Shown piece after piece: positions 1 to 8,218 of a DNA stretch of 44,585 bases (the first letter of the stretch is position 1; the number at the start of each line of letters is the position of its first letter). This stretch comes from Chlamydiota bacterium (GTDB lineage Bacteria; Chlamydiota; Chlamydiia; Chlamydiales; Parachlamydiaceae). The stretch lies in assembly GCA_013287905.1 (NCBI GenBank), contig JABDCW010000011.1, forward strand, positions 1 to 44,585, read 5' to 3'. The notes beneath the pieces are model-generated. The model searched no databases. It was not told where the DNA came from and saw nothing but the letters and a program-made list of their open reading frames with translations. A program made the position numbers and the translations under genes.

Positions 1-1
1 A

Positions 2-253
2 GAAGAAAAAGAAATAACTGAGAACCTGAAATTAGCCTTAAGAGAAATCGGGGAAATACAACCCTGGTTCGATAAAAAGTTTCAGACGTGGGTATTTTTC
101 CATGATCTTTACCCTGTGGAGTACTCAGGTGACACAAAGGAAGAAGTTGTTGAGAACTACCCTTTGTATCTAAATGAATTTATCAAGCACCGCCTTCAAA
201 ATAGATTATCTCCAATCATGGAGAAGAAGACAAAGGGACATGGTGGATTTTGA
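2..253 (+). CDS. 3' part of a small HicB-like protein (partial)
   Basis: An open frame enters from the left edge and encodes 83 residues before a TGA. The visible part reads like a HicB/UPF0150-type fold: a strand with W-V-F-F near residues 29-32, then a GDTKEEVVENYPLYL helix near residues 42-56. That segment resembles the 'xxT.eEAlenl.eal.lyle' helix of HicB antitoxins. The C-terminus is basic and ends in TKGHGG followed by F and stop. In proteins of this type that I recall, a basic GKRPGAGRP-like tail often follows, so this copy may be truncated. No partner toxin is visible because the 5' side is outside the window. Seen: frame and motifs. Inferred: HicB-like assignment, low to moderate confidence. 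Confidence 0.45.
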   Translation, partial: EEKEITENLKLALREIGEIQPWFDKKFQTWVFFHDLYPVEYSGDTKEEVVENYPLYLNEFIKHRLQNRLSPIMEKKTKGHGGF

Positions 254-284
254 AGCGATTACCTCTCTTAATCGCTTCAAAATC
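246..284. terminator. Perfect 15-bp hairpin overlapping the first stop codon
   Basis: Positions 246-260 and 270-284 are exact reverse complements with a 9-base loop. The stem contains the TGA stop of the upstream frame. No T-run follows on either strand, so it is not a classical intrinsic terminator, but it is well placed to end the transcript or protect the mRNA 3' end. Confidence 0.55.
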
Positions 285-313
285 TGAGTTGATTAGTCTC
301 TCTGTGTAATCTA

Positions 314-342
314 TTTACTTTAAATAAAAATCATTATATAAT
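314..342 (+). promoter_or_regulatory. Sigma66/70-like promoter for the GIN-repeat gene
   Basis: TTTACT at 314-319 and TATAAT at 337-342 are separated by exactly 17 bases. The start codon of the next gene is 36 bases beyond the -10 box. Confidence 0.6.
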
Positions 343-377
343 AAAACAAACAAGAAAAATAATATATGGAGATTATC

Positions 378-1412
378 ATGCCATTTAAATTAGATAACTA
401 TGAGATGCATAAAAAATGGCTTTTGCCTATTTTTGGCGGGTATAGTTTAGACCATTTTTCAAAGGCCACAAAAGAATCGACATGGAAAGGCAAAACAGTG
501 CAAGTGTTCACAGGGATAATCGAGGCAATCCCTGTCCTTGGTCATATCGTTTCACTTGCGGAAAAATATATGTGCAGCAAACCGGCTGTATTTAAGGGAA
601 ATAATCCCAATGTTACCATGGATGCTAATGGAAATGTAACGATAAAGGGAAATTGCTCGAATGTGAAAGTCAGCCGAGGAACAAAAATTTCGCTATTTGG
701 AATCACAATTTTGGAGACAGACCCCTCGATATCTATCGGAAAAATGAGAGGAGTTTGGCACGTATTAAAAGGGTCTGGTAATATCATTTCCGAAAAACGG
801 GATGTAGCACCATTTACTAATATTTGTAGCGAAGGCCCAATCGATGTCGTTGTTACACAAAGCGATCACCCTGAGGTCAATGTTACAGCCGATGACAATC
901 TCATGTCATACATTTCAACCATCGTAGAAAATGGAAAACTGTTTATTAGAGTAAAAAGACCTCAAGAGTATTCCAGCATAAGTTGCGCAAATGTCAAGAT
1001 TTCTCTCAATGTCACAAAAGTGGAAGAAATCATCAATTCAGGCACAGGAAACATGTCAGCGAACAATGAATTGAAATTTGATAACCTTAAGATCGTCAAT
1101 AAGGGAACCGGGAACATGGAAATGGGTGTCAATGGCCAAACATTGGAAGTAGTAAATAGTGGCACAGGCAATGTTCGGCTATCTGGCTCTGCAGCGAATC
1201 AAACAGTCAGTAATAACGGAACAGGCAACTACGAAGCGATGAATTTACAAAGCGATTCTGCTGCCTTAACCAACAAGGGCACAGGCAACGCTTTTGTTCA
1301 GGCAAAGACAGACCTTAAGGTTAACAGCTTAGGAACCGGGAATGTCCACTACAAAGGCGATGCAACGCTGTCACAGCAAAATCGAGGGACTGGTTCAATA
1401 AAAAAAGTATAA
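378..1412 (+). CDS. DUF2807 (GIN) beta-repeat protein with hydrophobic N-terminal segment
   Basis: I place the start at ATG 378 (344 residues) and not at the in-frame ATG 366: GGAG at 368-371 sits 6 bases upstream of 378 and overlaps the earlier ATG. The C-terminal half has seven units of about 20 residues, each carrying GTGN (the last is GTGS), the signature of DUF2807 or 'putative autotransporter adhesin head, GIN' proteins, which form a right-handed beta solenoid. The N-terminus has no clear signal peptide. It has a hydrophobic stretch at about residues 43-62 ending in IPVLGHIVSL, a pattern also seen in the three small paralogs at 12708-13805. A role at a membrane or as a secreted surface or inclusion protein is inference. 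It has its own promoter and is followed by a palindromic element. Confidence 0.75.
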   Translation: MPFKLDNYEMHKKWLLPIFGGYSLDHFSKATKESTWKGKTVQVFTGIIEAIPVLGHIVSLAEKYMCSKPAVFKGNNPNVTMDANGNVTIKGNCSNVKVSRGTKISLFGITILETDPSISIGKMRGVWHVLKGSGNIISEKRDVAPFTNICSEGPIDVVVTQSDHPEVNVTADDNLMSYISTIVENGKLFIRVKRPQEYSSISCANVKISLNVTKVEEIINSGTGNMSANNELKFDNLKIVNKGTGNMEMGVNGQTLEVVNSGTGNVRLSGSAANQTVSNNGTGNYEAMNLQSDSAALTNKGTGNAFVQAKTDLKVNSLGTGNVHYKGDATLSQQNRGTGSIKKV

Positions 1413-1537
1413 TTGACGCGATAGGCGAGTTTTTCTTACGTACTATGTGCTATGATCAAGGTAACAAGGCCGTCACGGCCTTGAGCCAGGTCGAGACGAC
1501 CTGGCTACTTTGTAAAAACTCGCCCATCGCGTTAATT
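1411..1537. repeat. 127-bp palindromic element with AACGCGAT-type ends and two inner hairpins
   Basis: The outer arms 1411-1434 and 1514-1537 are inverted copies matching at 22 of 24 positions. Between them are two tight hairpins: 1465-1483 (8-bp stem, 3-base loop) and 1484-1506 (10-bp stem, 3-base loop). The right arm recurs at 38378-38401 with 22 of 24 identities, and a diverged left arm lies at 38191-38208, so this is a dispersed family. The left end overlaps the stop codon of the upstream gene. It fits a MITE-like or REP-like element that may also serve as a terminator. Confidence 0.75.
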
Positions 1538-1743
1538 ACCCCTTTGCTTTGCGTTAATTTTTTTTTAAGTCACTACATACATCTTTAGTACATCATTTTC
1601 GCACAAAAAAATATCGAACATTTTCGTGTAAAATACTTGCATTATGTTTTCATTTATTGTAACCTTCCTGTAAGTAACGAAACCGAAAGACCACCCCCAT
1701 CTACACTAGTACCTAAAGGCAATTATTATCCCGGAAAAAAGCT

Positions 1744-3120
1744 ATGGATGTTCTAAAGATCACAGGAGGAAATCCCCTTAAAGGGACTGTCAAAGCCTCC
1801 GGAGCAAAAAATGCAATGACAAAACTCCTTGTCGCCTCGCTGCTTTCCGATAAGAGATGCCGCTTTTACAATGTTCCGAATATCGGCGATGTCGAAGTGA
1901 CCCTTGCATTATGCCAGGAGATCGGCATGCAAGTGAGTTGGGACAAAGAAGCCGGCATCATGGAAGTCCAGACGAAAGAATTAAAAACATCTTATGTCCC
2001 CCAGCGCTTCTCAGGCGCCAATCGAATCCCTATTTTGATGATCGGGGCCCTTTTAGGGCGCACTGATGAAGACATTATCGTCCCGACAGTCGGGGGCTGC
2101 GCAATTGGCCTTCGCTCGGTTGATTTTCATATCGAAGCATTGCAAAAGCTTGGCGCCAGCATTGAATATCGCGGCATGAAAAAAGAGGGGGCCTATTTTG
2201 CCCACGCCCATAATGGGCTAAAAGGAACATTGATCAATTTGCCCTATCCATCGATCGGCGCCACTGAAAATACAATTTTAGCCAGCGTGACGGCAAGAGG
2301 CCTCACAGTCATCAAAAATGCTGCCATCGAACCGGAAATTGTCGAATTGATTCTTTTCTTGCAAAAGCTTGGAGCCATTATCACTCTCGATGTCGACAGG
2401 ACGATCCGCATTCAGGGGACGCGCCGTTTCTACGATGTCGAACACACTGTCATTCCGGACCGCATTGAAGCAGCTTCCTGGGGCATGGCAGCCATCAGCT
2501 CAAAAGGCCGTGTATTTGTAGAAGGCGCAGAGCACCGTAACATGGTCACCTTTCTCAATAAAATACGGGAAGTTGGCGGCGGATTTGACATTAAAAGCAA
2601 CGGCATAGAATTCTTTTATGCGGGACCGACACAAGGCGGCTTGCATCTCGAAACAGATGTCCATCCAGGTTTTATGACAGATTGGCAGCAGCCATTTGTT
2701 GTTCTGCTTACGCAGGCATCCGGGTCGTCTGTCGTTCATGAAACCGTCTATGAAAACCGCTTTGGCTATACCGAAACCCTATCTGAAATGGGTGCGGATA
2801 TCACATTGTTCAAACAATGCCTTGGAGGAAAATCCTGCAGATTTGCCTCGCAAAGTTTTTGCCATAGCCTGATTGTCAAAGGACCATGCTCGTTAACAGC
2901 AAAGGATATTACCATCCCCGATCTTAGGGCCGGATTTGCCTATGTGATGGCGGCAGCACTGGCAAAAGGAACAAGCCGTATTTCCGGATTAAAATTCCTC
3001 GATAGAGGGTATGAGAATTTAGCTAAAAAATTACTCTCGTTAGGCGTCGATGCCTCGCGAGAAGTTTGCATGCAAGCTATTCCCCCTTGCCCCATCAACG
3101 CCCAGATCGAAAGTCTATAA
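1744..3120 (+). CDS. murA: UDP-N-acetylglucosamine 1-carboxyvinyltransferase
   Basis: 458 residues, EPSP-synthase-like fold. It transfers enolpyruvate from PEP to UDP-GlcNAc, the first committed step of peptidoglycan precursor synthesis in the cytoplasm. Visible marks are the N-terminal SGAKNA (residues 19-24), the active-site loop GGCAIG with Cys119 (equivalent to E. coli Cys115), IPDRIEA in the second half, and HPGFMTD holding the conserved Asp. It is longer than the E. coli enzyme (419), with extra residues mainly at the C-terminus. Chlamydia trachomatis MurA is reported to carry Asp at the catalytic Cys position, which underlies its fosfomycin resistance; this copy keeps Cys. The ribosome site is weak (GGA about 9 bases upstream). 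It precedes gmhA and lpxK on the same strand, suggesting an envelope cluster. Confidence 0.93.
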   Translation: MDVLKITGGNPLKGTVKASGAKNAMTKLLVASLLSDKRCRFYNVPNIGDVEVTLALCQEIGMQVSWDKEAGIMEVQTKELKTSYVPQRFSGANRIPILMIGALLGRTDEDIIVPTVGGCAIGLRSVDFHIEALQKLGASIEYRGMKKEGAYFAHAHNGLKGTLINLPYPSIGATENTILASVTARGLTVIKNAAIEPEIVELILFLQKLGAIITLDVDRTIRIQGTRRFYDVEHTVIPDRIEAASWGMAAISSKGRVFVEGAEHRNMVTFLNKIREVGGGFDIKSNGIEFFYAGPTQGGLHLETDVHPGFMTDWQQPFVVLLTQASGSSVVHETVYENRFGYTETLSEMGADITLFKQCLGGKSCRFASQSFCHSLIVKGPCSLTAKDITIPDLRAGFAYVMAAALAKGTSRISGLKFLDRGYENLAKKLLSLGVDASREVCMQAIPPCPINAQIESL

Positions 3121-3186
3121 TTCTTAAATTATGCAACAGGTCTAACCTCAAATATGGGCCATTAGCAGTTTTGAAAGAGGTCTATT

Positions 3187-3768
3187 ATGCTCAAATCCCT
3201 GATAAAAAAATCGGCAGACGATGCACACAGAATCGTTTTGCAACTGCAAGAGTCTAATAATTTGGCTTTTATAGAGAAAGCTGCTATAATGATAGCTGAC
3301 ACTTTTCGCAAAGGAAATAAAATACTCATTGCAGGAAATGGGGGTAGTCTTTGCGATGCAATGCACTTTGCCGAAGAATTGACCGGAATATTTCGAAATA
3401 AACGCCCGGCATTGCCGGCAATAGCCTTATCGGACCCAGGGCATCTCACATGCGTAGGCAATGATTTAGGCTTTGAGTCGGTTTTTTCACGAGGGGTAGA
3501 AGCCTACGGCAAAGAAGGGGACATCTTCATTGGTCTTACGACAAGCGGAAATTCGGTCAATATTAACAGGGCAATGGAAAAAGCCGGAATGATGAAAATG
3601 AAAACAATAGCCTTTCTTGGAAAAGGAGGGGGCAAACTTAAAGGCATCGCCGATCTGGAAATGATCATTACCGACTCACTCACCTCGGACAGAATACAAG
3701 AAGCCCACATGGCTGCCATCCACATTATCATTGAAATGGTCGAATACCAGTTGTTTACAACATCTTAG
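3187..3768 (+). CDS. gmhA: Phosphoheptose isomerase (sedoheptulose 7-phosphate isomerase)
   Basis: 193 residues, a single SIS domain that aligns over its whole length with E. coli GmhA (192). It converts sedoheptulose 7-phosphate to D-glycero-D-manno-heptose 7-phosphate, the first step towards ADP-heptose for the LPS inner core. The phosphosugar-binding GNGGS is at 50-54 and TSGNS at 119-123. The catalytic pair corresponds to Glu64 (in HFAEELTG) and His179 (in QEAHMAAIH). AGAGG-like purine bases precede the ATG. The gene is 66 bases after murA and 6 bases before lpxK, so co-transcription with lpxK is very likely. Heptose genes are typical of environmental chlamydiae and absent from the heptose-less Chlamydia LPS (family knowledge). 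Confidence 0.92.
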   Translation: MLKSLIKKSADDAHRIVLQLQESNNLAFIEKAAIMIADTFRKGNKILIAGNGGSLCDAMHFAEELTGIFRNKRPALPAIALSDPGHLTCVGNDLGFESVFSRGVEAYGKEGDIFIGLTTSGNSVNINRAMEKAGMMKMKTIAFLGKGGGKLKGIADLEMIITDSLTSDRIQEAHMAAIHIIIEMVEYQLFTTS

Positions 3769-3774
3769 TAAATC

Positions 3775-4881
3775 ATGCAACAATCAATCGAAAAGAAATT
3801 CCAGGACATTGTCTCAAAGAAGCAAAAAGGGTGGATTGCCTGCTGTCTTCGACTCATGTTATGGATATTCAGCTTGCCATACCGGCTCTATGTCAATATT
3901 CTCAACTGGATGTATAATCATAATTGGCTAAGACGTTATTGCCCTCCCGTCCCTGTTGTTATCAGCGTCGGCAATATCGTTGTGGGCGGCACGGGAAAAA
4001 CACCGATGACATTAAAAATTGCGCAGGAATTCTACCACGATTACGTTATCGCCATTCTTTCGCGCGGGTATCGATCGCCGGCTGAAAAGCTCATCTCCCC
4101 TATCATGCTGAGCAATCGCGATGGGCCGATGCAATCGGCCGCATTTTGCGGGGATGAACCCTACCTCTTATCACAAAGACTTCCAAAAGCCTATGTCTTT
4201 GTCGGAAAAAACAGGCATAAAGCCGCAGATATGGCAGCACGGGAAGGGGTGCAATTAATCTTGCTGGATGACGGAATGCAACATCGCCGTTTGGCACGCG
4301 ATTTTGATGTCGTCGTCATCGATGCGACAGACCCGTTCGGACAAGGACACTATTTACCGAGGGGTTTTTTGCGCGAAGGATGTTCCGGATTATCCAGGGC
4401 CAGCCTGTTGATTATAAATCACGTAGAGACAAGGGAATCTTTTGACAAAATCAAAAGGCAGCTCATGACCTATAGTTCTGCCCCCATCATAGGGACTCAA
4501 GTCAATGTCCTGGGAATCAAAACGCTATCCGATCTTCCGATCGAATCTCTGGAAAAAATGAAAATTGGGATATTTTGCGGGATTGCGCATCCCGATTATT
4601 TTCATCGAACGGTCTCTTCCCTTGGGGCAAACATCGTCCATCACGCTTATGTTGGCGATCATAAAGAATTAACCCCTCAAGAATTAGTTACTTTTGCCAG
4701 GGAATGTAAAGAGCTTGGAGCTGAATTGATTTTATGTACAGAAAAGGATAAAATAAAGTTGTCGGAAAATATACAGTTGGCTCTCCCCCTTGCCTGGTTG
4801 GAAATCGGGATCAAAATCGTCGAAGGGGAAGAGCAATATCAAGCCTTTATCGATCAAATCAAAGCACGTTTAACAATATGA
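3775..4881 (+). CDS. lpxK: Tetraacyldisaccharide 4'-kinase
   Basis: 368 residues. It phosphorylates the 4' position of the lipid A disaccharide at the inner membrane (Raetz pathway). An N-terminal amphipathic/hydrophobic anchor occupies about residues 20-50, followed by the LpxK P-loop GGTGKT (71-76), the ILSRGYR motif (94-100) and the DDGMQH motif (165-170). All are diagnostic for LpxK. It starts 6 bases after gmhA. Its TGA (4879-4881) overlaps the ATG of the next gene (4878-4880), giving an ATGA junction and probable translational coupling to the helicase gene. Confidence 0.93.
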   Translation: MQQSIEKKFQDIVSKKQKGWIACCLRLMLWIFSLPYRLYVNILNWMYNHNWLRRYCPPVPVVISVGNIVVGGTGKTPMTLKIAQEFYHDYVIAILSRGYRSPAEKLISPIMLSNRDGPMQSAAFCGDEPYLLSQRLPKAYVFVGKNRHKAADMAAREGVQLILLDDGMQHRRLARDFDVVVIDATDPFGQGHYLPRGFLREGCSGLSRASLLIINHVETRESFDKIKRQLMTYSSAPIIGTQVNVLGIKTLSDLPIESLEKMKIGIFCGIAHPDYFHRTVSSLGANIVHHAYVGDHKELTPQELVTFARECKELGAELILCTEKDKIKLSENIQLALPLAWLEIGIKIVEGEEQYQAFIDQIKARLTI

Positions 4882-6818
4882 CTCAACACTCATTAAATGC
4901 TCATCAACAAGATGCTGTTGATACAATCCATGGCCCGCTTTTGGTTTTGGCAGGGGCCGGGTCGGGAAAAACACGGGTAGTCACCTACCGGATCGCCAAT
5001 CTTTTGTCGCATGGGGTTGACCCTTATGACATTTTAGGGTTAACTTTTACAAATAAAGCCGCTGGAGAAATGAAAGAGAGGGTCTACAGCCTGACAAACG
5101 CCCAGGTTTTGATCTGCACTTTCCATAGCCTCGGAGCGCGCATTTTACGAGAGTCTATCACTCATCTGAACTACAGCAAAAATTTCACGATCTACGATGA
5201 CCAGGATATCTTAAAGTTAGTGAAGATCTGCCTGGAAGAGATTCAGGACGCATCGAAGATCGATCCTAAGATCGTATTAAATTATATCTCATCCTGCAAA
5301 AATGCGTTGCGCGATGCAGACAGTGATTCATCAAAGAATGCACACGATTCAGAATTGATTTTACAAACTGTTTATGCCAGATATCAGGCAAAATTGCGCG
5401 AAAGCAATGCCCTTGATTTTGACGACCTTCTCTATCTTCCCATTCGCCTGTTTCGCGAGCATGCAAATGTTTTGGAATATTATCAAAAACGGTGGTCATT
5501 CCTCTTAATCGATGAATATCAGGATACCAATGCAGCACAATACGCTTTGATCAAATATCTAATTGCCAAACATAATAACCTTTGTGTTGTCGGCGATCCC
5601 GACCAATCGATTTACTCTTGGCGAGGTGCGAATGTTGGCAATATTTTAGGGTTTGAAAGAGACTTTCCCGGGGCAAAAGTCATTAGGCTGGAACAAAACT
5701 ATCGCAGCCGGTCTACGATCCTCGAAGCTGCCAATGCTTTGATCAGCCACAATAGCGAGAGGTTAGAGAAAAGCTTATGGAGCGACTTGGGTCCCGGTGA
5801 AAAAATCAAATGCTTCACAGCAGATACGGAACGGGGGGAAGCAGAATTTGTCACGGATAAAATCCTTGAATATCATAAAAAGTATCATATTCCTTTAAAG
5901 CAAATTGCCGTTTTTTATCGGACAAACGCACAATCGAGGGCTTTGGAGGATAAATTTCTTCTCCAGTCTATTCCTTATGTGATCGTTGGGGGGGTATCCT
6001 TCTATCAAAGGCGCGAGATCAAAGATATATTGGCTTTTTTACGCATTGTTCTGTCCGGTGTCGATCTCATTGCCTTTTCCCGAACGATCAATATTCCAAA
6101 AAGAGGGATTGGAGAGACAACGGTCGAAAAATTGAGACATTTTGCCTCGCTGGAAAATTGTTCCCTGATCGAGTACTGCTATAAACTGACCGGAGATACC
6201 CCTCTCCAACATGGATTAAAATTAAATGCCAAACAAAAACAAGCATTAAAATCCTATATTGACATTATTTACCACTTGCGCGAGATCAACCAATCCGGTT
6301 CTTTGCAGGAACTGATTAAAGCGGCGATCATTCAGACCGGCTATTTTACCTATCTGGATGGCGAACCGGAAACAGCTGAGGAGCGCAAAGAAAACTTAAA
6401 TGCCCTGGTTGCTAAGGCCGCAGAATGGGAGTCAGCGGCAGATGCCCCGACATTAGAAGGGTTTTTGGAAGAGCTTTCATTAAAGTCGACCCTGGATGAG
6501 ACTATGAACTCTAACGACAGAGTCAACCTCATGACAATCCATAATGGAAAGGGGCTCGAATTTACCCTTGTCTTTTTGGTGGGAATGGAAGAAGATCTGT
6601 TTCCTCATGCGAATGCAAGAGAAGACGAAAGGGCAATAGAAGAAGAGAGGCGCCTTTGCTATGTCGGGATAACAAGAGCTAAGGAATATCTTTTTATCTG
6701 CGATGTCCGGCAGCGATTTTTATGGGGGACAACGAGAGCGCAAAGACCAAGCCGTTTTTTAAAAGAGATCCCCCACCAATCGGTGGAAAAGATTCGGTTA
6801 TCGTATTATAGGTATTAA
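4878..6818 (+). CDS. uvrD: UvrD/PcrA/Rep-type SF1A DNA helicase
   Basis: 646 residues, a 3'-5' DNA helicase for nucleotide-excision or mismatch repair and replication restart. All SF1A motifs are visible in order: Q-motif LNAHQQDAV (6-14), Walker A AGAGSGKT (25-32), TNKAAGEM (Ia), DEYQDT (212-217, motif II), GDPDQSIYSWRG (motif III), QNYRS (motif IV), TIHNGKGLEF (motif V) and VGITRAKEYL (starting at 596, motif VI). It lacks most of the extended C-terminal region of E. coli UvrD (720 residues), so it is closer in length to Rep or to compact UvrD forms. It is translationally coupled to lpxK and is the last plus-strand gene of the run; it ends 2 bases from the converging hydrolase gene. Confidence 0.9.
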   Translation: MTQHSLNAHQQDAVDTIHGPLLVLAGAGSGKTRVVTYRIANLLSHGVDPYDILGLTFTNKAAGEMKERVYSLTNAQVLICTFHSLGARILRESITHLNYSKNFTIYDDQDILKLVKICLEEIQDASKIDPKIVLNYISSCKNALRDADSDSSKNAHDSELILQTVYARYQAKLRESNALDFDDLLYLPIRLFREHANVLEYYQKRWSFLLIDEYQDTNAAQYALIKYLIAKHNNLCVVGDPDQSIYSWRGANVGNILGFERDFPGAKVIRLEQNYRSRSTILEAANALISHNSERLEKSLWSDLGPGEKIKCFTADTERGEAEFVTDKILEYHKKYHIPLKQIAVFYRTNAQSRALEDKFLLQSIPYVIVGGVSFYQRREIKDILAFLRIVLSGVDLIAFSRTINIPKRGIGETTVEKLRHFASLENCSLIEYCYKLTGDTPLQHGLKLNAKQKQALKSYIDIIYHLREINQSGSLQELIKAAIIQTGYFTYLDGEPETAEERKENLNALVAKAAEWESAADAPTLEGFLEELSLKSTLDETMNSNDRVNLMTIHNGKGLEFTLVFLVGMEEDLFPHANAREDERAIEEERRLCYVGITRAKEYLFICDVRQRFLWGTTRAQRPSRFLKEIPHQSVEKIRLSYYRY

Positions 6819-6819
6819 A

Positions 6820-7776
6820 TTAACATTTCTTTACCCATTGAATGAGCTGCTGATCCATCCAAAAATAATCCCGCTCAATGTCTGCCCATCCGATAAACCC
6901 TAAATGACCGCCGCAATCAGCAAGCGATAAAGTGACGGAAGGGGGCAATGGAAACTCCATGCCAACCTTATAGTCGACAAATGGATCATCGACAGAAAAT
7001 AGAATGCGGCAAGGACTTTTAATATAATGAAGCAAAAAACGGCTGCTGCATTGTTGGTAATAATCAAACGCGCCCTGAAATCCCCAAATCGGCGCAGTGA
7101 CCAGACAGTCAAATTCATATAAATTAACAAACATCCGACCCTTCAACCATGGTTCGGCCTGTTTTTTTAAATGATTCATGTAATACTTATTATACGCACG
7201 GTTCGATGCACGTGCGAGGAGAGCTGAGCTATGAGCCAGATCCAGCGGAGGACAGACAGCAATTGTCAAAGCAAGAAGTTGATTATCTGTCATCCCAAGC
7301 TCGCCTGCCAATTTCAGAGCAATATTTCCCCCCAGTGAAAATCCAATCAATATCAATGGCGACAAGGGATTAGCTAAATGTAATGTTTTTAAAACAGCTA
7401 AAATATCAGCCGTCAGCCCTCCATGATAAGGCCTTGCAGTCAACCCTTCCCCAGACCCGCACCCCCTCATATTTACGCGAACAACCTGGTACCCCTTTTG
7501 GTAAAACTTACGACTAAGGCGGATCATATAAGGGGAATTATGACTTCCACCGAGGCCATGCAAAAGAACTATCGTCTTATCAATGACTTTCCAGGAGGAA
7601 GGAATGGAGACTTCGCATGATATGCGATCACCATCTTCTAATTTAATTACTCTTTGCGTCGATGGGGGAGGGAGACCATATGGGGCGATATAGCCAAGGA
7701 CTGTTTGAACATGAGGAGAACTTAGGCCGATTGGAGGGTTTACAGTTAAATGCTCTATGCGATCATTCTGTCCCAT
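6820..7776 (-). CDS. YheT-like alpha/beta hydrolase
   Basis: 318 residues from the start I prefer, ATG at 7776-7774 on the minus strand. The open frame continues upstream to 7905, but that part crosses a consensus promoter and the arm of a dispersed repeat, so it is not coding. Family marks of the YheT/ABHD1-3 group are a PHVQT motif near the N-terminus, the oxyanion motif HGLGG (73-77), the nucleophile elbow GFSLGG with Ser147, an Asp in SVDDPFVD and a His in GGHLGF. These give a complete Ser-Asp-His triad. The family is linked to esterase or lipase activity; the natural substrate is unknown. It converges on the helicase gene with only one base between the two stops. Confidence 0.83.
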   Translation of the reverse strand: MGQNDRIEHLTVNPPIGLSSPHVQTVLGYIAPYGLPPPSTQRVIKLEDGDRISCEVSIPSSWKVIDKTIVLLHGLGGSHNSPYMIRLSRKFYQKGYQVVRVNMRGCGSGEGLTARPYHGGLTADILAVLKTLHLANPLSPLILIGFSLGGNIALKLAGELGMTDNQLLALTIAVCPPLDLAHSSALLARASNRAYNKYYMNHLKKQAEPWLKGRMFVNLYEFDCLVTAPIWGFQGAFDYYQQCSSRFLLHYIKSPCRILFSVDDPFVDYKVGMEFPLPPSVTLSLADCGGHLGFIGWADIERDYFWMDQQLIQWVKKC

Positions 7777-7798
7777 AAAATTCTCTACTTGTACCTTT

Positions 7799-7827
7799 AT
7801 TATATCTCCCATAGTAAAAAAAGTCAA
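7799..7827 (-). promoter_or_regulatory. Near-consensus sigma66/70 promoter for the YheT-like gene
   Basis: On the minus strand TTGACT (7827-7822) and TATAAT (7804-7799) are separated by 17 bases. Transcription would begin near 7791, between the -10 box and ATG 7776. This rules out the upstream in-frame ATGs at 7905 and 7812. Confidence 0.8.
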
Positions 7828-7868
7828 TTTTGAGTAGTTGCTGGTGCAATTATAAGAGAGCGTTGATA

Positions 7869-8032
7869 TATACCGAAGGTGATTCAAAAGTTGGGATTTT
7901 GACAAGGAGGCTGCTCAAAATTTTTCGTCTGGAGCGAGCGACCATTGCCTCTGGCAAGGCGCGAGTGAAGACAAAAATTTTGATGCAAAGCCGACGCTGT
8001 CAAAAACCAATTTTTGAATCACGTTCGGTATA
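7869..8032. repeat. 164-bp MITE-like element, copy 1 (TATACC ends)
   Basis: The terminal inverted repeats are about 26 bases and match at 24 positions. They start TATACCGAA.GTGATTC on the left and are mirrored on the right. The interior is also imperfectly self-complementary, so the whole unit can fold into one long hairpin. A second copy of the same length lies at 18808-18971. Copy 1 abuts two shorter units with the same kind of ends. Confidence 0.85.
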
Positions 8033-8103
8033 TACCGAACGTGTTTCAAAAATTGAGCTTTCGCATCAGCCGAAATCTCAAATTTTGAAACACATTCGGT
8101 ATA
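8031..8103. repeat. 73-bp palindromic unit with the same TATACC ends
   Basis: It shares two bases with the preceding element (the junction reads CGGTATATACCG). The left arm TATACCGAACGTGTTTC is mirrored on the right by GAAACACATTCGGTATA with one mismatch, and the arms extend to about 27 bases. It looks like a shortened, internally deleted relative of the 164-bp unit. Confidence 0.75.
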
Positions 8104-8169
8104 CACAAACAACTTCAAAAGTTGGTTTTTTGCATCGTCGACAGAAGGCGAAGTAGTTGTTTGTGTATA
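8100..8169. repeat. 70-bp palindromic unit with TATACA ends
   Basis: Perfect 15-base terminal inverted repeats (TATACACAAACAACT and its complement). It overlaps the preceding unit by four bases. The interior again carries CAAAAGTTGG, as in the 164-bp copies. It completes a head-to-tail trio of palindromes between the hydrolase promoter and the next gene. Confidence 0.72.
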
Positions 8170-8218
8170 GATCGCTAAAAAATTAGAAACTCAATCAAGA
8201 TTGATAGATTTCAATCTT

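Noticed and set aside
7777..7905. N-terminal extension of the YheT-like hydrolase (start MSKSQLLNHLRY)
   Set aside because: The extension spans a TTGACT-17-TATAAT promoter and part of the 164-bp repeat; the same peptide start appears at the other repeat copy (18844, minus).
7830..8156. Plus-strand ORF of 108 residues
   Set aside because: Lies wholly within the palindromic repeat trio and the promoter region; codon pattern follows the repeats.
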